This document shows, piece by piece, positions 42,618 to 50,964 of a DNA stretch of 64,000 nucleotides (the first letter of the stretch is position 1; each line of letters begins with the position of its first letter). The notes below the pieces were generated by a model that was not told the origin of the DNA, searched no databases, and saw only the letters and a program-made list of their open reading frames with translations. The translations under genes were made by a program, and so were the position numbers. The DNA is from an uncultured Paracoccaceae bacterium (GTDB lineage Bacteria > Pseudomonadota > Alphaproteobacteria > Rhodobacterales > Rhodobacteraceae): contig CANMMF010000015.1 of the NCBI GenBank assembly GCA_947498985.1, positions 18,659-82,658 on the forward strand, in the 5' to 3' direction.

Positions 42618-42774
42618 TGTCGCCCCCCGGCGCGCCAAGGGGCGTGAAGCTGCAATCAGGCGCGACGGGGGCTGTCGAAGCCAGAATGGTAAAGCAATTG
42701 GCCTGCGGTTCCTGGTACTGGGCGCAGGAGGCCAACGCGCCGAGCGCGGCGAGAAGTAACAAGATGCGTGTCAT
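42607..42774 (-). CDS. Small VirB7-like lipoprotein (55 residues)
   Basis: Frame MTRILLLLAALGALASC: basic-hydrophobic start and the lipobox LASC, so Cys17 should be lipid-modified. Two further Cys follow in the mature part (ANCFTIL, DCSFTP). Its ATG overlaps the virB4 stop (ATGA). Size, lipobox and a location within the core operon fit VirB7, which anchors VirB9 in the outer membrane, although virB7 usually lies between virB6 and virB8. Confidence 0.72.
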   Translation of the reverse strand: MTRILLLLAALGALASCAQYQEPQANCFTILASTAPVAPDCSFTPLGAPGGDIEV

Positions 42775-45146
42775 GAGAGCCTCCAGAAGTCCGGGCGGTT
42801 GCGGTAGTCGGCACCGACGAGGGCCTCGCCTTTTTCCATCCCGCCGAGGATGGTGAGATTGGGCCCGAGGGCGCTCAGATCGGCATCGACGACGATGGAT
42901 CCCTGGTCGTCACGGATAAGCGCAAGGCGGCTGTCGCTGCCGGTGTTGAGAAGCACATCGAGTTCCTTCTCATAGAGGTTCAGCATCGCGTAATCGGCGG
43001 CATGGGCGCGGATGTTCGGGAGCAGGATTTGCGTCGGCACTGCCTCGACGATGGTCTTGCCCGTCCGCGTTCGCTCGAGCTGGCTGGCGTATTGCGTCAT
43101 CATCACCGCGACTGTGTTCTGCTTGCGCGCGGTCACCAGCCAGTTAGACAGCCGCTCCGCGAAATACGCGTTGTCGAGCGCCTTCCAGGCCTCGTCGATG
43201 ACGATGATTGTGGGGCGGCGGTCCTCGATCTCGCGCTCGACCCTGCGGAAGAGATAGGAAAGAACGGCCATCCGCTCCTTCTCGGCCTCGCTGTCGAGAA
43301 TACCGGTCAGATCGAACCCGACGACATCGCCTTCCAGCGAGAACGTGTCTTCCAGCGTCTGCCCGAAGATCCAGCCGTAGCGGCCCTCTTCGGTCCATTC
43401 GAGAAGGCGCTGGTGCAAATCGCCGCCATCATCTGTTGACACGAACAGTGACCCGAAATCCCGCCAATTCCGCAGGGCGGAGTTCGTAGCCTGCGCGTTC
43501 TGACGCACGACCTCCTGGATGCGGTTGGTCTGCGAAGGCGTGAGCGGCTTGTCGGCGCGATAGAGCAGGGTGGCAAGCCAGTCCGAGAGCCATGCCGTGC
43601 CACGCGCATCGGTCTCGGTCCAGAGCGGGTTGAGGCCGGTGGACTGCCCGGCCTTTAGCGATGCATAGCGCCCGCCATTGGCGCGGACCGCCATCTCCAT
43701 ACCGAGACGGTAATCGAAGACGAAGATCCGCGCCCCTGCTCGACGGGCCTGGGTCATCAGGAAGGCCGAGAGGACCGATTTGCCTGAACCGGGCCGTCCC
43801 ATGATCAAGGTATGCCCGCTGGTGGGTTCTTTCTCGGGGCTACCCTGCTCGTGATAGGAAAACCGGTAGGCGCTCTGCTCGGGCGTGGGCAGGTAGGTGA
43901 TGACCTTCCCCCAGGGTGTCTTCTCCGTCGGCTTGCCGAGCTGCGTCCGATGAAACGCCGCGAAATCCGCGAAGTTGCGATTGGTGATCGCACTGGCACG
44001 TACGCGCTTCGGTTGGTTGCCGGGATGCTGGCTCAGGTAATGCGCCTTGGCCGCGACCCGCTCGCCGATCATCTTCACGCCTTCGGCGGCGGCGGCGTTG
44101 ACAATTTCGGCGCTGAGCGTCTGCAGCTCATCGATCGTATCGCAGAAGATCGTCACGACCATATGGTGCTCACCAAAGCTCTGGCGCTTGGCCTCCAGAT
44201 CATCGGCTGCGATGTCGAGCGCTTCCATCAGCGACAGGGCCGCATCCTGGCTCGCCTGCATCTGGCGCTTTTGCCGCTTGATCCGACCCGCCATGAGGTT
44301 CGAATTGATCGGCGTGAAGGAATGGGTGACAATCATGTCGATGGGGAGGTTCAGCATATCGAACATGGTGCAGGAGGTGGCTTCGGAGTATTCCCCGATG
44401 GTGAAGCTCTTCCCGAAGCGATGGCCGACGACGCCTTCGGAAAGCTCGAAATGATCCCCTTGAAACGTCACGCGCGTGTTGGCGACGTTGAAGGACAGGA
44501 AGCCGTAGGTATTGGCGGGATAGAGCGGCAGTTCTGTCCCCGTGTTGAGCGCACCCAGAAACCCGATCAACTCGCCGCTTTCGGAAGTCAGCACGCGCGG
44601 GTTCAGCTCCGTCAGGCCCGACACGAACACGCTTACGGCCTCGCCCAGACGACGCAAACGCTTCTCAGTCACTTCCTTGAGACGATCCGGCTCGCTGCGG
44701 TTCAGGAACGGCAGGACACTTTTGGGAGGCGGGCGATGAATGACCGTGAGCGTCAGCGTCTTGTCGCGCAGCCCGCTGGTTTCGAGTTTTGCGCGCCAGA
44801 GCCGGTCAACTTCTCCAGCAAAACTGTCCTCACGCAATGGCTCGAGGTCCGGCGTAATCGCCTTGGACACCTTGTGGACGTAGTAGCTGAACTCCGGCCC
44901 CAGCTGCGCGATGATCCGGGCGAAGAGGGCGGTCACCTTGTCAAGATAGGCATCATCCGTCGTGTAACTGTTAACCCCGTCGAGCCGGATGCACTGGAAA
45001 AGCTCGTTGACCCGCGTCCGCACGGTGCGGTCATCCACCAGGCTGACATAAGGCAGCATATGCGCGAGGCGGGTTTCACGGGCAAACCATTCCGGCGTCA
45101 TGGTCCGGGGATCGAGGGCTTCGTCCATGGCTGCATTAGGGCGCAT
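42771..45146 (-). CDS. virB4: VirB4 ATPase
   Basis: 791 residues, the largest T4SS component. N-terminal region (LAHMLPYVSLVDDRTVRTR), then GHTLIMGRPGSGKSVLSAF with Walker A and IIVIDEAWKALDN with Walker B in the C-terminal ATPase. It powers pilus assembly and transfer. Start overlaps virB3 by 11 bases; MDEALDP at 45128, just after the virB3 stop, is an alternative. Confidence 0.93.
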   Translation of the reverse strand: MRPNAAMDEALDPRTMTPEWFARETRLAHMLPYVSLVDDRTVRTRVNELFQCIRLDGVNSYTTDDAYLDKVTALFARIIAQLGPEFSYYVHKVSKAITPDLEPLREDSFAGEVDRLWRAKLETSGLRDKTLTLTVIHRPPPKSVLPFLNRSEPDRLKEVTEKRLRRLGEAVSVFVSGLTELNPRVLTSESGELIGFLGALNTGTELPLYPANTYGFLSFNVANTRVTFQGDHFELSEGVVGHRFGKSFTIGEYSEATSCTMFDMLNLPIDMIVTHSFTPINSNLMAGRIKRQKRQMQASQDAALSLMEALDIAADDLEAKRQSFGEHHMVVTIFCDTIDELQTLSAEIVNAAAAEGVKMIGERVAAKAHYLSQHPGNQPKRVRASAITNRNFADFAAFHRTQLGKPTEKTPWGKVITYLPTPEQSAYRFSYHEQGSPEKEPTSGHTLIMGRPGSGKSVLSAFLMTQARRAGARIFVFDYRLGMEMAVRANGGRYASLKAGQSTGLNPLWTETDARGTAWLSDWLATLLYRADKPLTPSQTNRIQEVVRQNAQATNSALRNWRDFGSLFVSTDDGGDLHQRLLEWTEEGRYGWIFGQTLEDTFSLEGDVVGFDLTGILDSEAEKERMAVLSYLFRRVEREIEDRRPTIIVIDEAWKALDNAYFAERLSNWLVTARKQNTVAVMMTQYASQLERTRTGKTIVEAVPTQILLPNIRAHAADYAMLNLYEKELDVLLNTGSDSRLALIRDDQGSIVVDADLSALGPNLTILGGMEKGEALVGADYRNRPDFWRLS

Positions 45147-45414
45147 AGCTGTCCCCGCCGTGGATGGAGCGGTTCCGCGTGGGCGGAGTCTCTTGCAACG
45201 CCGTCATCATCACGTCGATGAAGCGCGGATCCCAATCCGCAGCCTTCCAAAGCACGGGATAGAGCAGGGCGGCCACGCCCAGCACCACGATGTGCTGGAC
45301 CCAGACGAACAAGAGCACCGAGCCGAAGAGCCAGACCATCGCATACATGATGGGCAGGCCCAGAAGCTTCGGCGGGCGCACGAGGCCGAGAAAGAGGGGC
45401 GAGCGCTCAGCCAC
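45136..45414 (-). CDS. virB3: VirB3 inner-membrane T4SS protein
   Basis: 92 residues from GTG at 45414, overlapping the virB2 stop by eight bases; the longer frame to 45471 lies in virB2. The opening VAERSPLFLGLVRPPKLLG and the following two membrane helices (MYAMVWLFGSVLLFVW, IVVLGVAALLYPVLW) fit VirB3, a small partner of VirB4. Ends in the typical polar tail. Confidence 0.88.
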   Translation of the reverse strand: MAERSPLFLGLVRPPKLLGLPIMYAMVWLFGSVLLFVWVQHIVVLGVAALLYPVLWKAADWDPRFIDVMMTALQETPPTRNRSIHGGDSYAP

Positions 45415-45700
45415 CGGCAAAGACCGCGGCAACGATGGTGGGGGCGGCAGCGACACCAGCGATGCCCACAAGCACCCAGAGAGCCTGGCGCAGATCGATG
45501 ATGTTGAAGAACCAGCTCAGGAAGACACCGAGCACGGCGAGCGTGGCGATCACAACACCAAGCGGACCGGTCAGCGCATCGACGATGCCCTGCAACAGGC
45601 TCTGGATCGGCGAGAGATCGATGCTTTGTGCGAGCGCAGGCTCTGCGACGAGCAGGAAGAGCGCCAACGAGGCGACGAATAGGTTTGAAATCTGTCTCAT
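45407..45700 (-). CDS. virB2: VirB2/TrbC pilin
   Basis: 97 residues. Long signal peptide (LFVASLALFLLVAEPALAQ), then two hydrophobic helices (LGVVIATLAVLGVFLSWFF, ALWVLVGIAGVAAAPTIVA) joined by a short polar loop, as in VirB2 propilin. It forms the conjugative pilus. The start overlaps the transglycosylase stop. Confidence 0.9.
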   Translation of the reverse strand: MRQISNLFVASLALFLLVAEPALAQSIDLSPIQSLLQGIVDALTGPLGVVIATLAVLGVFLSWFFNIIDLRQALWVLVGIAGVAAAPTIVAAVFAGG

Positions 45701-46431
45701 GAATTTGATCCTTCCAATCGGGCCACGACGGCCATGACACGGGCCACGTGGTTCTGGGTTTCTCGGTAGGGGGGAATGCCGCCGTATTGGCGCACAGCGT
45801 CGGGACCGGCGTTGTAGGCTGCGAGGGCAAGCCGCGGATCGCCGAAAGTCTCTAGCATCATCGCAAGATATCGGGCGGACCCGTCAAGGTTTTGAAGCGG
45901 ATCACGTGGGTCGACGCCGAGATCGCGCGCCGTCGCTGGCATCAACTGCCCGAGGCCGATGGCACCGGCGCTCGAGACCGCATCCTGCCGGTAGGCGCTC
46001 TCGACTTCGATATTGGCGCGATAGAGGGTCAGCCAGTCTCTGACAGAAAGGTTCGCGCCACGCACGCCGGGATGACCGCCGTATCGTAACGCAGTAGCTT
46101 CAATGGCCGTGAGTACATCCGCGCGGGGCAGGGGAGCAGGCCGAGCAAGGGCGGCCAATTGGATGTCTTCTGGTTCAGCGTCTCGGTCACCAAGGATCGC
46201 CAGATCGTCGGACGCAGACCCCTGGCCGATGCCGTCATTGTAGTTGCGGGCAAAGCTGCCCTGGGAGCGAGACGGGGTCAGAGAGCCATCGCTCTCCATG
46301 ACCAGCACCATCTGCGCAGTGGCTGGACCCGCGAGATACCAGAAAAGGAGAAGGCTACTTGCTGCCCCCCTTGTCGGTCGCAGCCAGCTTGTGTGTTGTC
46401 CGCTGGCCTTCTTCGAGCGGGACATCGGCAT
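45697..46431 (-). CDS. virB1: VirB1-type lytic transglycosylase
   Basis: 244 residues from ATG at 46431 (ATG at 46425 also possible); the frame extends far upstream but inside the preceding gene. Signal peptide with a long basic start ends PATAQ. SLT domain: YRANIEVESAYRQDAVS with the catalytic Glu, AGAIGLGQLMPATA, and LALAAYNAGPDAV. It opens the cell wall for T4SS assembly. Its start overlaps the previous gene by about 75 bases. Confidence 0.85.
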   Translation of the reverse strand: MPMSRSKKASGQHTSWLRPTRGAASSLLLFWYLAGPATAQMVLVMESDGSLTPSRSQGSFARNYNDGIGQGSASDDLAILGDRDAEPEDIQLAALARPAPLPRADVLTAIEATALRYGGHPGVRGANLSVRDWLTLYRANIEVESAYRQDAVSSAGAIGLGQLMPATARDLGVDPRDPLQNLDGSARYLAMMLETFGDPRLALAAYNAGPDAVRQYGGIPPYRETQNHVARVMAVVARLEGSNS

Positions 46432-46708
46432 GGGAGAAGCCGATACCGATGAGGAAGGACACCACGCCTGTGATGGTTTTGAATTCGCGGATCTTGATGT
46501 CGTTATAGGTCGTCCGGGTGCGGGCCGTGACCAGCAGCTTCTCCACGCCCTCGTCAGAGACGACACGCATGATCCAGACCCCGTAATAGCTCGGGCCCTT
46601 CTTGTGTGCCGACTCCTGGCACAGGATTTCAGCGCTATAGCCGCTTTCCACGAGTTCGCGGAAACGTGCTTCCGTAACCACATTTGGTGCTTCGATGTCC
46701 CAGTTCAT
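46355..46708 (-). CDS. First gene of the T4SS operon, unknown function
   Basis: 117 residues from MNWDIEAP at 46708. The frame is open to 46795, but its first codons would lie in the AT-rich motif at 46769-46788 that is intergenic at its other occurrence, so a downstream start (46708 or 46750) is preferred; no clear Shine-Dalgarno decides. The protein is mixed, with a hydrophobic segment near the C-terminus (TITGVVSFLIGIGFSHA) and a polar tail. It could be a DNA-binding or membrane accessory; no family recognised. Confidence 0.6.
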   Translation of the reverse strand: MNWDIEAPNVVTEARFRELVESGYSAEILCQESAHKKGPSYYGVWIMRVVSDEGVEKLLVTARTRTTYNDIKIREFKTITGVVSFLIGIGFSHADVPLEEGQRTTHKLAATDKGGSK

Positions 46709-46768
46709 GGCCCGGCTCACGCTTTCTTCAAACGCGCAACGCCCGGGCATTCCCACTTGAAGCCCAGA

Positions 46769-46788
46769 GTTACGATAGTATATTATTA
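46769..46788 (+). promoter_or_regulatory. Shared AT-rich motif, copy 1
   Basis: GTTACGATAGTATATTATTA matches the - strand of 60717-60736 (GTTGCGATAGTATATTATTG) at 18 of 20 positions. A consensus -10 TATAAT at 46798-46803 follows, inside the inverted repeat CCGCA-N8-TGCGG, and GATAC-GGCT-GTATC lies at 46810-46823. It sits between the T4SS operon and the + strand gene at 46912. Confidence 0.5.
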
Positions 46789-46911
46789 ACCGCAAGATAT
46801 AATGCGGCAGATACGGCTGTATCTCGGTTACTCAAACTCTAGGCACGGCCATTGGCGTCTATCAAGGAAAATAGGGGTTTCAGAAACCTGCGGTTGAGCC
46901 GATGGGTGACA

Positions 46912-47172
46912 ATGCAGGCTGTGGCCTTGCTGATGCTCGTTCCGGTCGCAAGCCAGGCCGGGTCCTGTCTCGCACCCGTCCGACCGTTCGTTCCAAGCGA
47001 TTCGCAGGCCGCCCGGGACTACGCCGATATCATCCGGCAGGACTTCGAGGTCTACATCACGGACATTCAGGACTACTTTCGCTGCCTCGAGCAGGAGCGG
47101 GCGCGTGCCTTCGAAGAAGCCCGTGAGGTCAGTCAAGACTACGGGCGGTTTCTGGAATTCGTGGGGGATTGA
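46912..47172 (+). CDS. Small secreted protein, unknown
   Basis: 86 residues from the ATG at 46912; the frame is open to a TTG at 46852, so the start is uncertain. Hydrophobic signal sequence (MQAVALLMLVPVASQAGS) followed by CLAPVRPF and a helical charged tail (FEVYITDIQDYFRCLEQERA). Divergent from the T4SS operon, behind the shared AT-rich motif. Possibly a periplasmic conjugation factor; no family known to me. Confidence 0.6.
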   Translation: MQAVALLMLVPVASQAGSCLAPVRPFVPSDSQAARDYADIIRQDFEVYITDIQDYFRCLEQERARAFEEAREVSQDYGRFLEFVGD

Positions 47173-47236
47173 TGGGCCACTGGGCATGCATCAGACTTGC
47201 AGCCCATGGAAACCAGACGCCGATAACACCCTCAAA

Positions 47237-47253
47237 TATCTACTTTTTAGATA
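47237..47253. promoter_or_regulatory. Inverted repeat TATCTA-N5-TAGATA
   Basis: A 6-5-6 perfect palindrome in AT-rich DNA 44 bases before the XRE gene start. Probably a regulatory site in its promoter. Confidence 0.4.
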
Positions 47254-47274
47254 ACAGATTTCATCCGCTAGCGA

Positions 47275-47295
47275 CGTCACAAAAGGTATGTGACG
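47275..47295. promoter_or_regulatory. Palindrome at the start of the XRE gene
   Basis: CGTCAC-N9-GTGACG, perfect 6-base arms, ends one base before the GTG at 47297; AAAAGG in its loop is the ribosome-binding site. Position and symmetry fit an autorepressor site. Confidence 0.5.
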
Positions 47296-47296
47296 C

Positions 47297-47554
47297 GTGG
47301 CGAAAACAATCAGAACAAATGGCCAATTGGCGCTCGTCCGTGCGTTGGTTGATGCACGTCAGGACGCGGGTCTCAGCCAGCAGCAGTTGGCGGCGAAGCT
47401 CAAGCGCCATCAGTCGTTTGTGGCACGCCTTGAAAGCGGCGAGCGACGTATCGACGTCGTGGAGTTTACAGTTCTGGCGAGGGTCATCTGCTTTGACAAA
47501 AACGAAGTCCTGTCGATTGTCGAAGCCGCCACGGAGCCCGACCACAAAATTTGA
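47297..47554 (+). CDS. XRE-family transcriptional regulator
   Basis: 85 residues from a GTG. Canonical Cro/CI helix-turn-helix: LVDARQDAGLSQQQLAAKL, then KRHQSFVARLESGERRIDVV, with the conserved Glu-Ser-Gly. No further domain, so it acts as a small repressor. Palindromes precede and overlap its start, and it lies at the edge of the T4SS region, so control of conjugation genes is plausible. Confidence 0.82.
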   Translation: MAKTIRTNGQLALVRALVDARQDAGLSQQQLAAKLKRHQSFVARLESGERRIDVVEFTVLARVICFDKNEVLSIVEAATEPDHKI

Positions 47555-47721
47555 AAGCAATGTAATTTTGGGACGCTCCGCATTGTGCGTCCCCATGTGA
47601 AGTGAGCTCCTCAACAAAGAGCAGTTAGCCAACATCCCCAAAGCGCGGCATGCGGTGCAGGCGAGCACCGCAGCTCGTCACGCTGCAAAATCAGAGCCTC
47701 AGTGCAGGAAGTCAGTAAACA

Positions 47722-47949
47722 GTGAACGATGATAAAGGTGAGGGCATCGCGATCGCCAATCTGATCGGGGCCGATGGGTGCAGTATAGTTGGTTGGGTTT
47801 ATTGCTGGACCACAGGCGCGCATGCGGTGATGTGGGACGTCCATGGGCCCAAGCCGGTATCGGAAATTCGGCCGGATCTGACTGCGGAACAAAAGCAGGA
47901 AATCGCCTTCGACGCGCTCACGCGGATCGGAAGCGGCGACAGCAGGTAG
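47722..47949 (+). CDS. Hypothetical small protein (75 residues)
   Basis: Frame from GTG: MNDDKGEGIAIANLIGADG, a hydrophobic central part (CSIVGWVYCWTTGAHAVMW) and a C-terminal polar helix (LTAEQKQEIAFDAL). It reads like a real small protein, but no Shine-Dalgarno is seen and no family comes to mind. Treat as tentative. Confidence 0.4.
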   Translation: MNDDKGEGIAIANLIGADGCSIVGWVYCWTTGAHAVMWDVHGPKPVSEIRPDLTAEQKQEIAFDALTRIGSGDSR

Positions 47950-48111
47950 GTTCCTCGGCAAGCCGTCAGTTCATATTTGATGGTTGGGGTCGGCCGGCAT
48001 ACCGGACCTTGGGGCCGCACATGGCGAATGACCGTGAAGAGCCCAGAGTCACCGATGCTGCGGCGCGCACGAACGTCGGCTTCCGTCCGAGCGCGTCACG
48101 CCTTGATGGAG

Positions 48112-48963
48112 TTAGTCAGCTTCCGCCAAGTCACTACGGGCATCCCGAATGATCATCCACGAGGAATGCAGGAACAGTCCTGCGATGGCGAACGCGACGA
48201 TGAGGTCAGGCCAGGCACTTCCGAGCCACGCGACCAGCCCGGCGGCGATCACCACGGCGAGATTGCCGATGGCGTCGTTGCGCGAAAAAAGCCAGACGGC
48301 CCGCATGTTGGCATCGCCCTTGCGGTGCTTCAGCAGCGGCAGGACCGCGAGGACGTTCACGATCAGCGCACCCACCGCGAAGGCTCCCATCAACCCGGCT
48401 TCGGGCGTCGTCTGATTGAGAACGCGCCAAATCGTGCTGCCGACAACGCCAAGGCCCAGAAGGCCCAGAAACACGCCTTGGATCATCGCCGACCGCGCCC
48501 GCCAAGTCAGACTCCAACCGATGGCGAGCAGGCCCAAAAACGTAATTGCGCCGTCGCCCAGAAAGTCCAGCGCGTCCGCCTTCAGCGCCTGCGAGCCGGA
48601 CAGGAATCCGCCGAACATCTCGACCACGCCGTAGCCGAGATTGAGCAGGACCACGATCCAGAGGGCGCGGCGATAGCCCGGGTCCTTGTAGGCCGGATCG
48701 GACGATGTATCGCCGTCCTCCATCTTCTCGAACCCGTAGCCCGTGGCGTCGAGCGCGGGGCGCACTTTCGGCAGGTCCACCTCCGCGATCCGCAATGTCA
48801 TGACATGGGTGGCAGCCGATACCTTCACATCGCCTTCGGCCACGCCTGCGGACCGGGCCGCGCGCTCGATCTCGGCCGCATCCTTGGCGCAGTCCATGCC
48901 CTGCACCCGCATTCGGATCGGCGTGGAGGCCGTCGGCAACGTGCTGTTCTCGGCTTGGCTCAT
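48112..48963 (-). CDS. Cation diffusion facilitator with N-terminal metal-binding-like domain
   Basis: 283 residues. Residues 15-80 resemble a heavy-metal-associated fold (VQGMDCAKDAAEIE) with only one of the two Cys. The rest is a six-helix CDF exporter: ADALDFLGD in helix 2 and SRNDAIGN in helix 5 keep the acidic/Asn metal-site pattern. It should export Zn, Cd, Co or similar from the cytosol. Divergent from the ArsR/CmtR-like gene, its likely repressor. Confidence 0.83.
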   Translation of the reverse strand: MSQAENSTLPTASTPIRMRVQGMDCAKDAAEIERAARSAGVAEGDVKVSAATHVMTLRIAEVDLPKVRPALDATGYGFEKMEDGDTSSDPAYKDPGYRRALWIVVLLNLGYGVVEMFGGFLSGSQALKADALDFLGDGAITFLGLLAIGWSLTWRARSAMIQGVFLGLLGLGVVGSTIWRVLNQTTPEAGLMGAFAVGALIVNVLAVLPLLKHRKGDANMRAVWLFSRNDAIGNLAVVIAAGLVAWLGSAWPDLIVAFAIAGLFLHSSWMIIRDARSDLAEAD

Positions 48964-49009
48964 GTGCGATCCTCTTAAAGTTGACGGGCGAAAGGAGCCG
49001 CCGCTAACG

Positions 49010-49027
49010 TATCAGTGGATAATGATA
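49010..49027. promoter_or_regulatory. Candidate ArsR-family operator
   Basis: TATCA-N8-TGATA at 49010-49027, in the divergent region between the CDF exporter and the ArsR/CmtR-like gene, touching the latter's start. Short arms; assignment rests on position. Confidence 0.35.
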
Positions 49028-49377
49028 TGACGACGCAAGACGTTCAAGACGATCTTTCGGCACCCGATACACTGGAACTGCGCGCAAAGCTCTTTCGGGG
49101 CCTAGGCGATCCCAGCCGCCTGGCGATCCTCGATGAGCTGGTGGCGGGCGAACGCAGCGTTCAGGAGATTGTCGGAAATACAGGGCTCGGGCAGCCCAAT
49201 GTCTCGAACCATCTACGCTGTCTGCTGGAATGCGGCCTGGTCAGCCGTCGCAGTGAGGGCAGGTTCGTCAGATATAGTCTGGCGGACAGGCGGGTCGCCG
49301 GGCTGATCCGTGACGCGGATCAGCTCCTTGCCTCGACCGCAACCGGTATCGACAACTGCAAACGCTATACCGAGTAG
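49027..49377 (+). CDS. ArsR/SmtB-family metal sensor, CmtR-like
   Basis: 116 residues from ATG at 49027 (GTG at 49015 also possible). Winged helix: LFRGLGDPSRLAILDEL, QPNVSNHLRCLLECGLV, RYSLADRRV. The metal site resembles CmtR: C65 and C69 in the recognition helix and C111 near the C-terminus, a Cd/Pb-type thiolate set. It should release the divergent CDF promoter when metal binds. Confidence 0.85.
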   Translation: MTTQDVQDDLSAPDTLELRAKLFRGLGDPSRLAILDELVAGERSVQEIVGNTGLGQPNVSNHLRCLLECGLVSRRSEGRFVRYSLADRRVAGLIRDADQLLASTATGIDNCKRYTE

Positions 49378-49958
49378 TCAGCGTCCTGTCGGCTGGGAAA
49401 CCCGAAAAACCTCGGCGTCCGTTTCCGATACGTGCGGTAGGGCGCGCCGTAGACCTCTTCCAGCCACGGCTCTTCGGCGAACGGAGCGAGCGCAAAGGCA
49501 ATCACACCGCCTGTCGCGATGATCCATGCAGCGGGAGTGGCGGACAGGATCGCCCATCCGATCAAGATGCCCATGTCTGCCACGTATTGCGGGTTGCGCG
49601 ACCAGAGGTAGAAGCCATCGGTTTTCAGCTCGGCTTCCGCGCCGCTGGTGGCGTCGAGTCCGATGCCCAAGGCAGCAGGCCAGACTACAGCGTTGCCCGC
49701 CAGGATCAGCGGCAGGCATGCGCCCCATCGGAGCCAGAGCGGCCAGTCCAGCATGTTCCATTCAGCAAGGCCTACGAGGATCGCAGCGGCGAAAACCGCG
49801 AGGGTCGGTGGCCAGACCATAGTCTGACTGAACCAGCTCACCCGTTGCGGGGGCCAAAGACGGCGCGCCGGAACAAGGATCGACCAGAGCAGCATTGCAA
49901 GGAGAACGGCTTCGCAGACAAGCGCGACGGTCAGCGCGAAGGGAACAAGATCGTTCAT
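49365..49958 (-). CDS. Isoprenylcysteine-methyltransferase-like membrane protein
   Basis: 197 residues, about five membrane helices (PFALTVALVCEAVLLAMLLW, LAVFAAAILVGLAEW, LRWGACLPLILAGNAVVW). The C-terminal catalytic region is typical of the PEMT/ICMT group: GFYLWSRNPQYVADMGIL, then FAEEPWLEEVYGAPYRTY. Such proteins often sit in metal-resistance clusters without known substrate. Start overlaps the CDF stop (ATGA); tail overlaps the 3' end of the ArsR gene by 13 bases. Confidence 0.82.
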   Translation of the reverse strand: MNDLVPFALTVALVCEAVLLAMLLWSILVPARRLWPPQRVSWFSQTMVWPPTLAVFAAAILVGLAEWNMLDWPLWLRWGACLPLILAGNAVVWPAALGIGLDATSGAEAELKTDGFYLWSRNPQYVADMGILIGWAILSATPAAWIIATGGVIAFALAPFAEEPWLEEVYGAPYRTYRKRTPRFFGFPSRQDADYSV

Positions 49959-50890
49959 CCGTGCGGCTCCTCGCCATGCCCGCGCCCGCCGAACTCGGAC
50001 GGCTCGCCGCAGGCGTGGCGCGCGCATTCCAGCTCCAACGTCGTGTGCTCGATGTCGAACCGGTCGGCGAGTGCCGTCTTGATCCGATCTTTCACTGCGT
50101 CGGCTTCGTTCCAGCGGCCCTCGGTGATGACGACATGCGCGTCCAGGGCCGCACGGTGTTCGTCCATCTGCCAGAAATGCGCGTGATGGATGCCCGTCAC
50201 GCCGTCGATCCCGCGCACGGTCTCCAAAACCGCCTCCGTCTCGATTTCGGGTGGCGAGCCGAGCATCAGGATACGGATTACCGGCCCGATCTCGCGGAAC
50301 GATTGCCACAGGATGTAGCCCGCGATCAGCACCGTCACGAGCGGGTCGATCAGCCGCCAGTCGTAGAGCAGGATCAGCGTGCCCGCGACGATCACGGCGA
50401 CGGAACCGAGCGCGTCGGCCACGTTGTGCAGGAAGGCCGCACGGATGTTCACGCTGGATTTGGACATGGCGTAGGTCAACGCCGCCGTCACCGCGTCCAC
50501 GATCAGTGCGATCCCGGCGATCACGACGATCAGCCAGCCTTCGACGGGCGGCGGGTCGGCAAAGCGCAGCGCGGCCTCGTAAAGCAGGTAAAGGCCGATC
50601 ACGATCAGCGTGGTGTAGTTGATGAGCGCGGCGACGACCTCGACCCGACCGTAGCCGAACGTCATTTCCGCATCCCTCGGTCGCCGCGCGATCTTCCGGG
50701 CCGCGAAGGCGATGATGAGCGAGATCGCATCGGAAAAGTTGTGCAGCGCGTCCGCGATAAGCGCCAGCGAACCGGAAACGATGCCGCCCACGATCTGCGC
50801 GACCGTCAGACCCATGTTGACCGCGATGGCGGCGAATACCCTGCGGTCGCCTGCGTCGGGATCGACGTGATGATGGTGGCCGTGCCCCAT
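49955..50890 (-). CDS. Cation diffusion facilitator exporter (CzcD/ZitB type)
   Basis: 311 residues. His-rich N-terminus (MGHGHHHHVD), six helices with ADALHNFSDA in helix 2 and HNVADALGS in helix 5 (the H/D-x3-D metal sites), and a cytosolic C-terminal domain ending in His/Cys-rich sequence (ARHACGEP, GHGEEPHG). Exports Zn, Cd, Co or Fe. Controlled by the MerR-type promoter at 50926-50956 and the divergent MerR gene. Confidence 0.9.
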   Translation of the reverse strand: MGHGHHHHVDPDAGDRRVFAAIAVNMGLTVAQIVGGIVSGSLALIADALHNFSDAISLIIAFAARKIARRPRDAEMTFGYGRVEVVAALINYTTLIVIGLYLLYEAALRFADPPPVEGWLIVVIAGIALIVDAVTAALTYAMSKSSVNIRAAFLHNVADALGSVAVIVAGTLILLYDWRLIDPLVTVLIAGYILWQSFREIGPVIRILMLGSPPEIETEAVLETVRGIDGVTGIHHAHFWQMDEHRAALDAHVVITEGRWNEADAVKDRIKTALADRFDIEHTTLELECARHACGEPSEFGGRGHGEEPHG

Positions 50891-50925
50891 AGCGGCAACT
50901 CCTTTCGATTCGTATCGTTTCAGGA

Positions 50926-50956
50926 TAGATACGATCTACAGCGACTGTAGGTTCAA
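50926..50956 (-). promoter_or_regulatory. MerR-type promoter of the CDF gene, 19-base spacer
   Basis: On the - strand: TTGAAC (50956-50951), a 19-base spacer and TATCTA (50931-50926). The spacer holds the perfect dyad CTACAG-CGA-CTGTAG at 50936-50950. The geometry equals that of the mer promoter at 17857. Confidence 0.82.
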
Positions 50957-50964
50957 GGGGCGAC

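Noticed and set aside
46355..46795. Extended start of the first T4SS-operon gene at 46795
   Set aside because: The first codons would be the AT-rich motif that is intergenic at 60717-60736.
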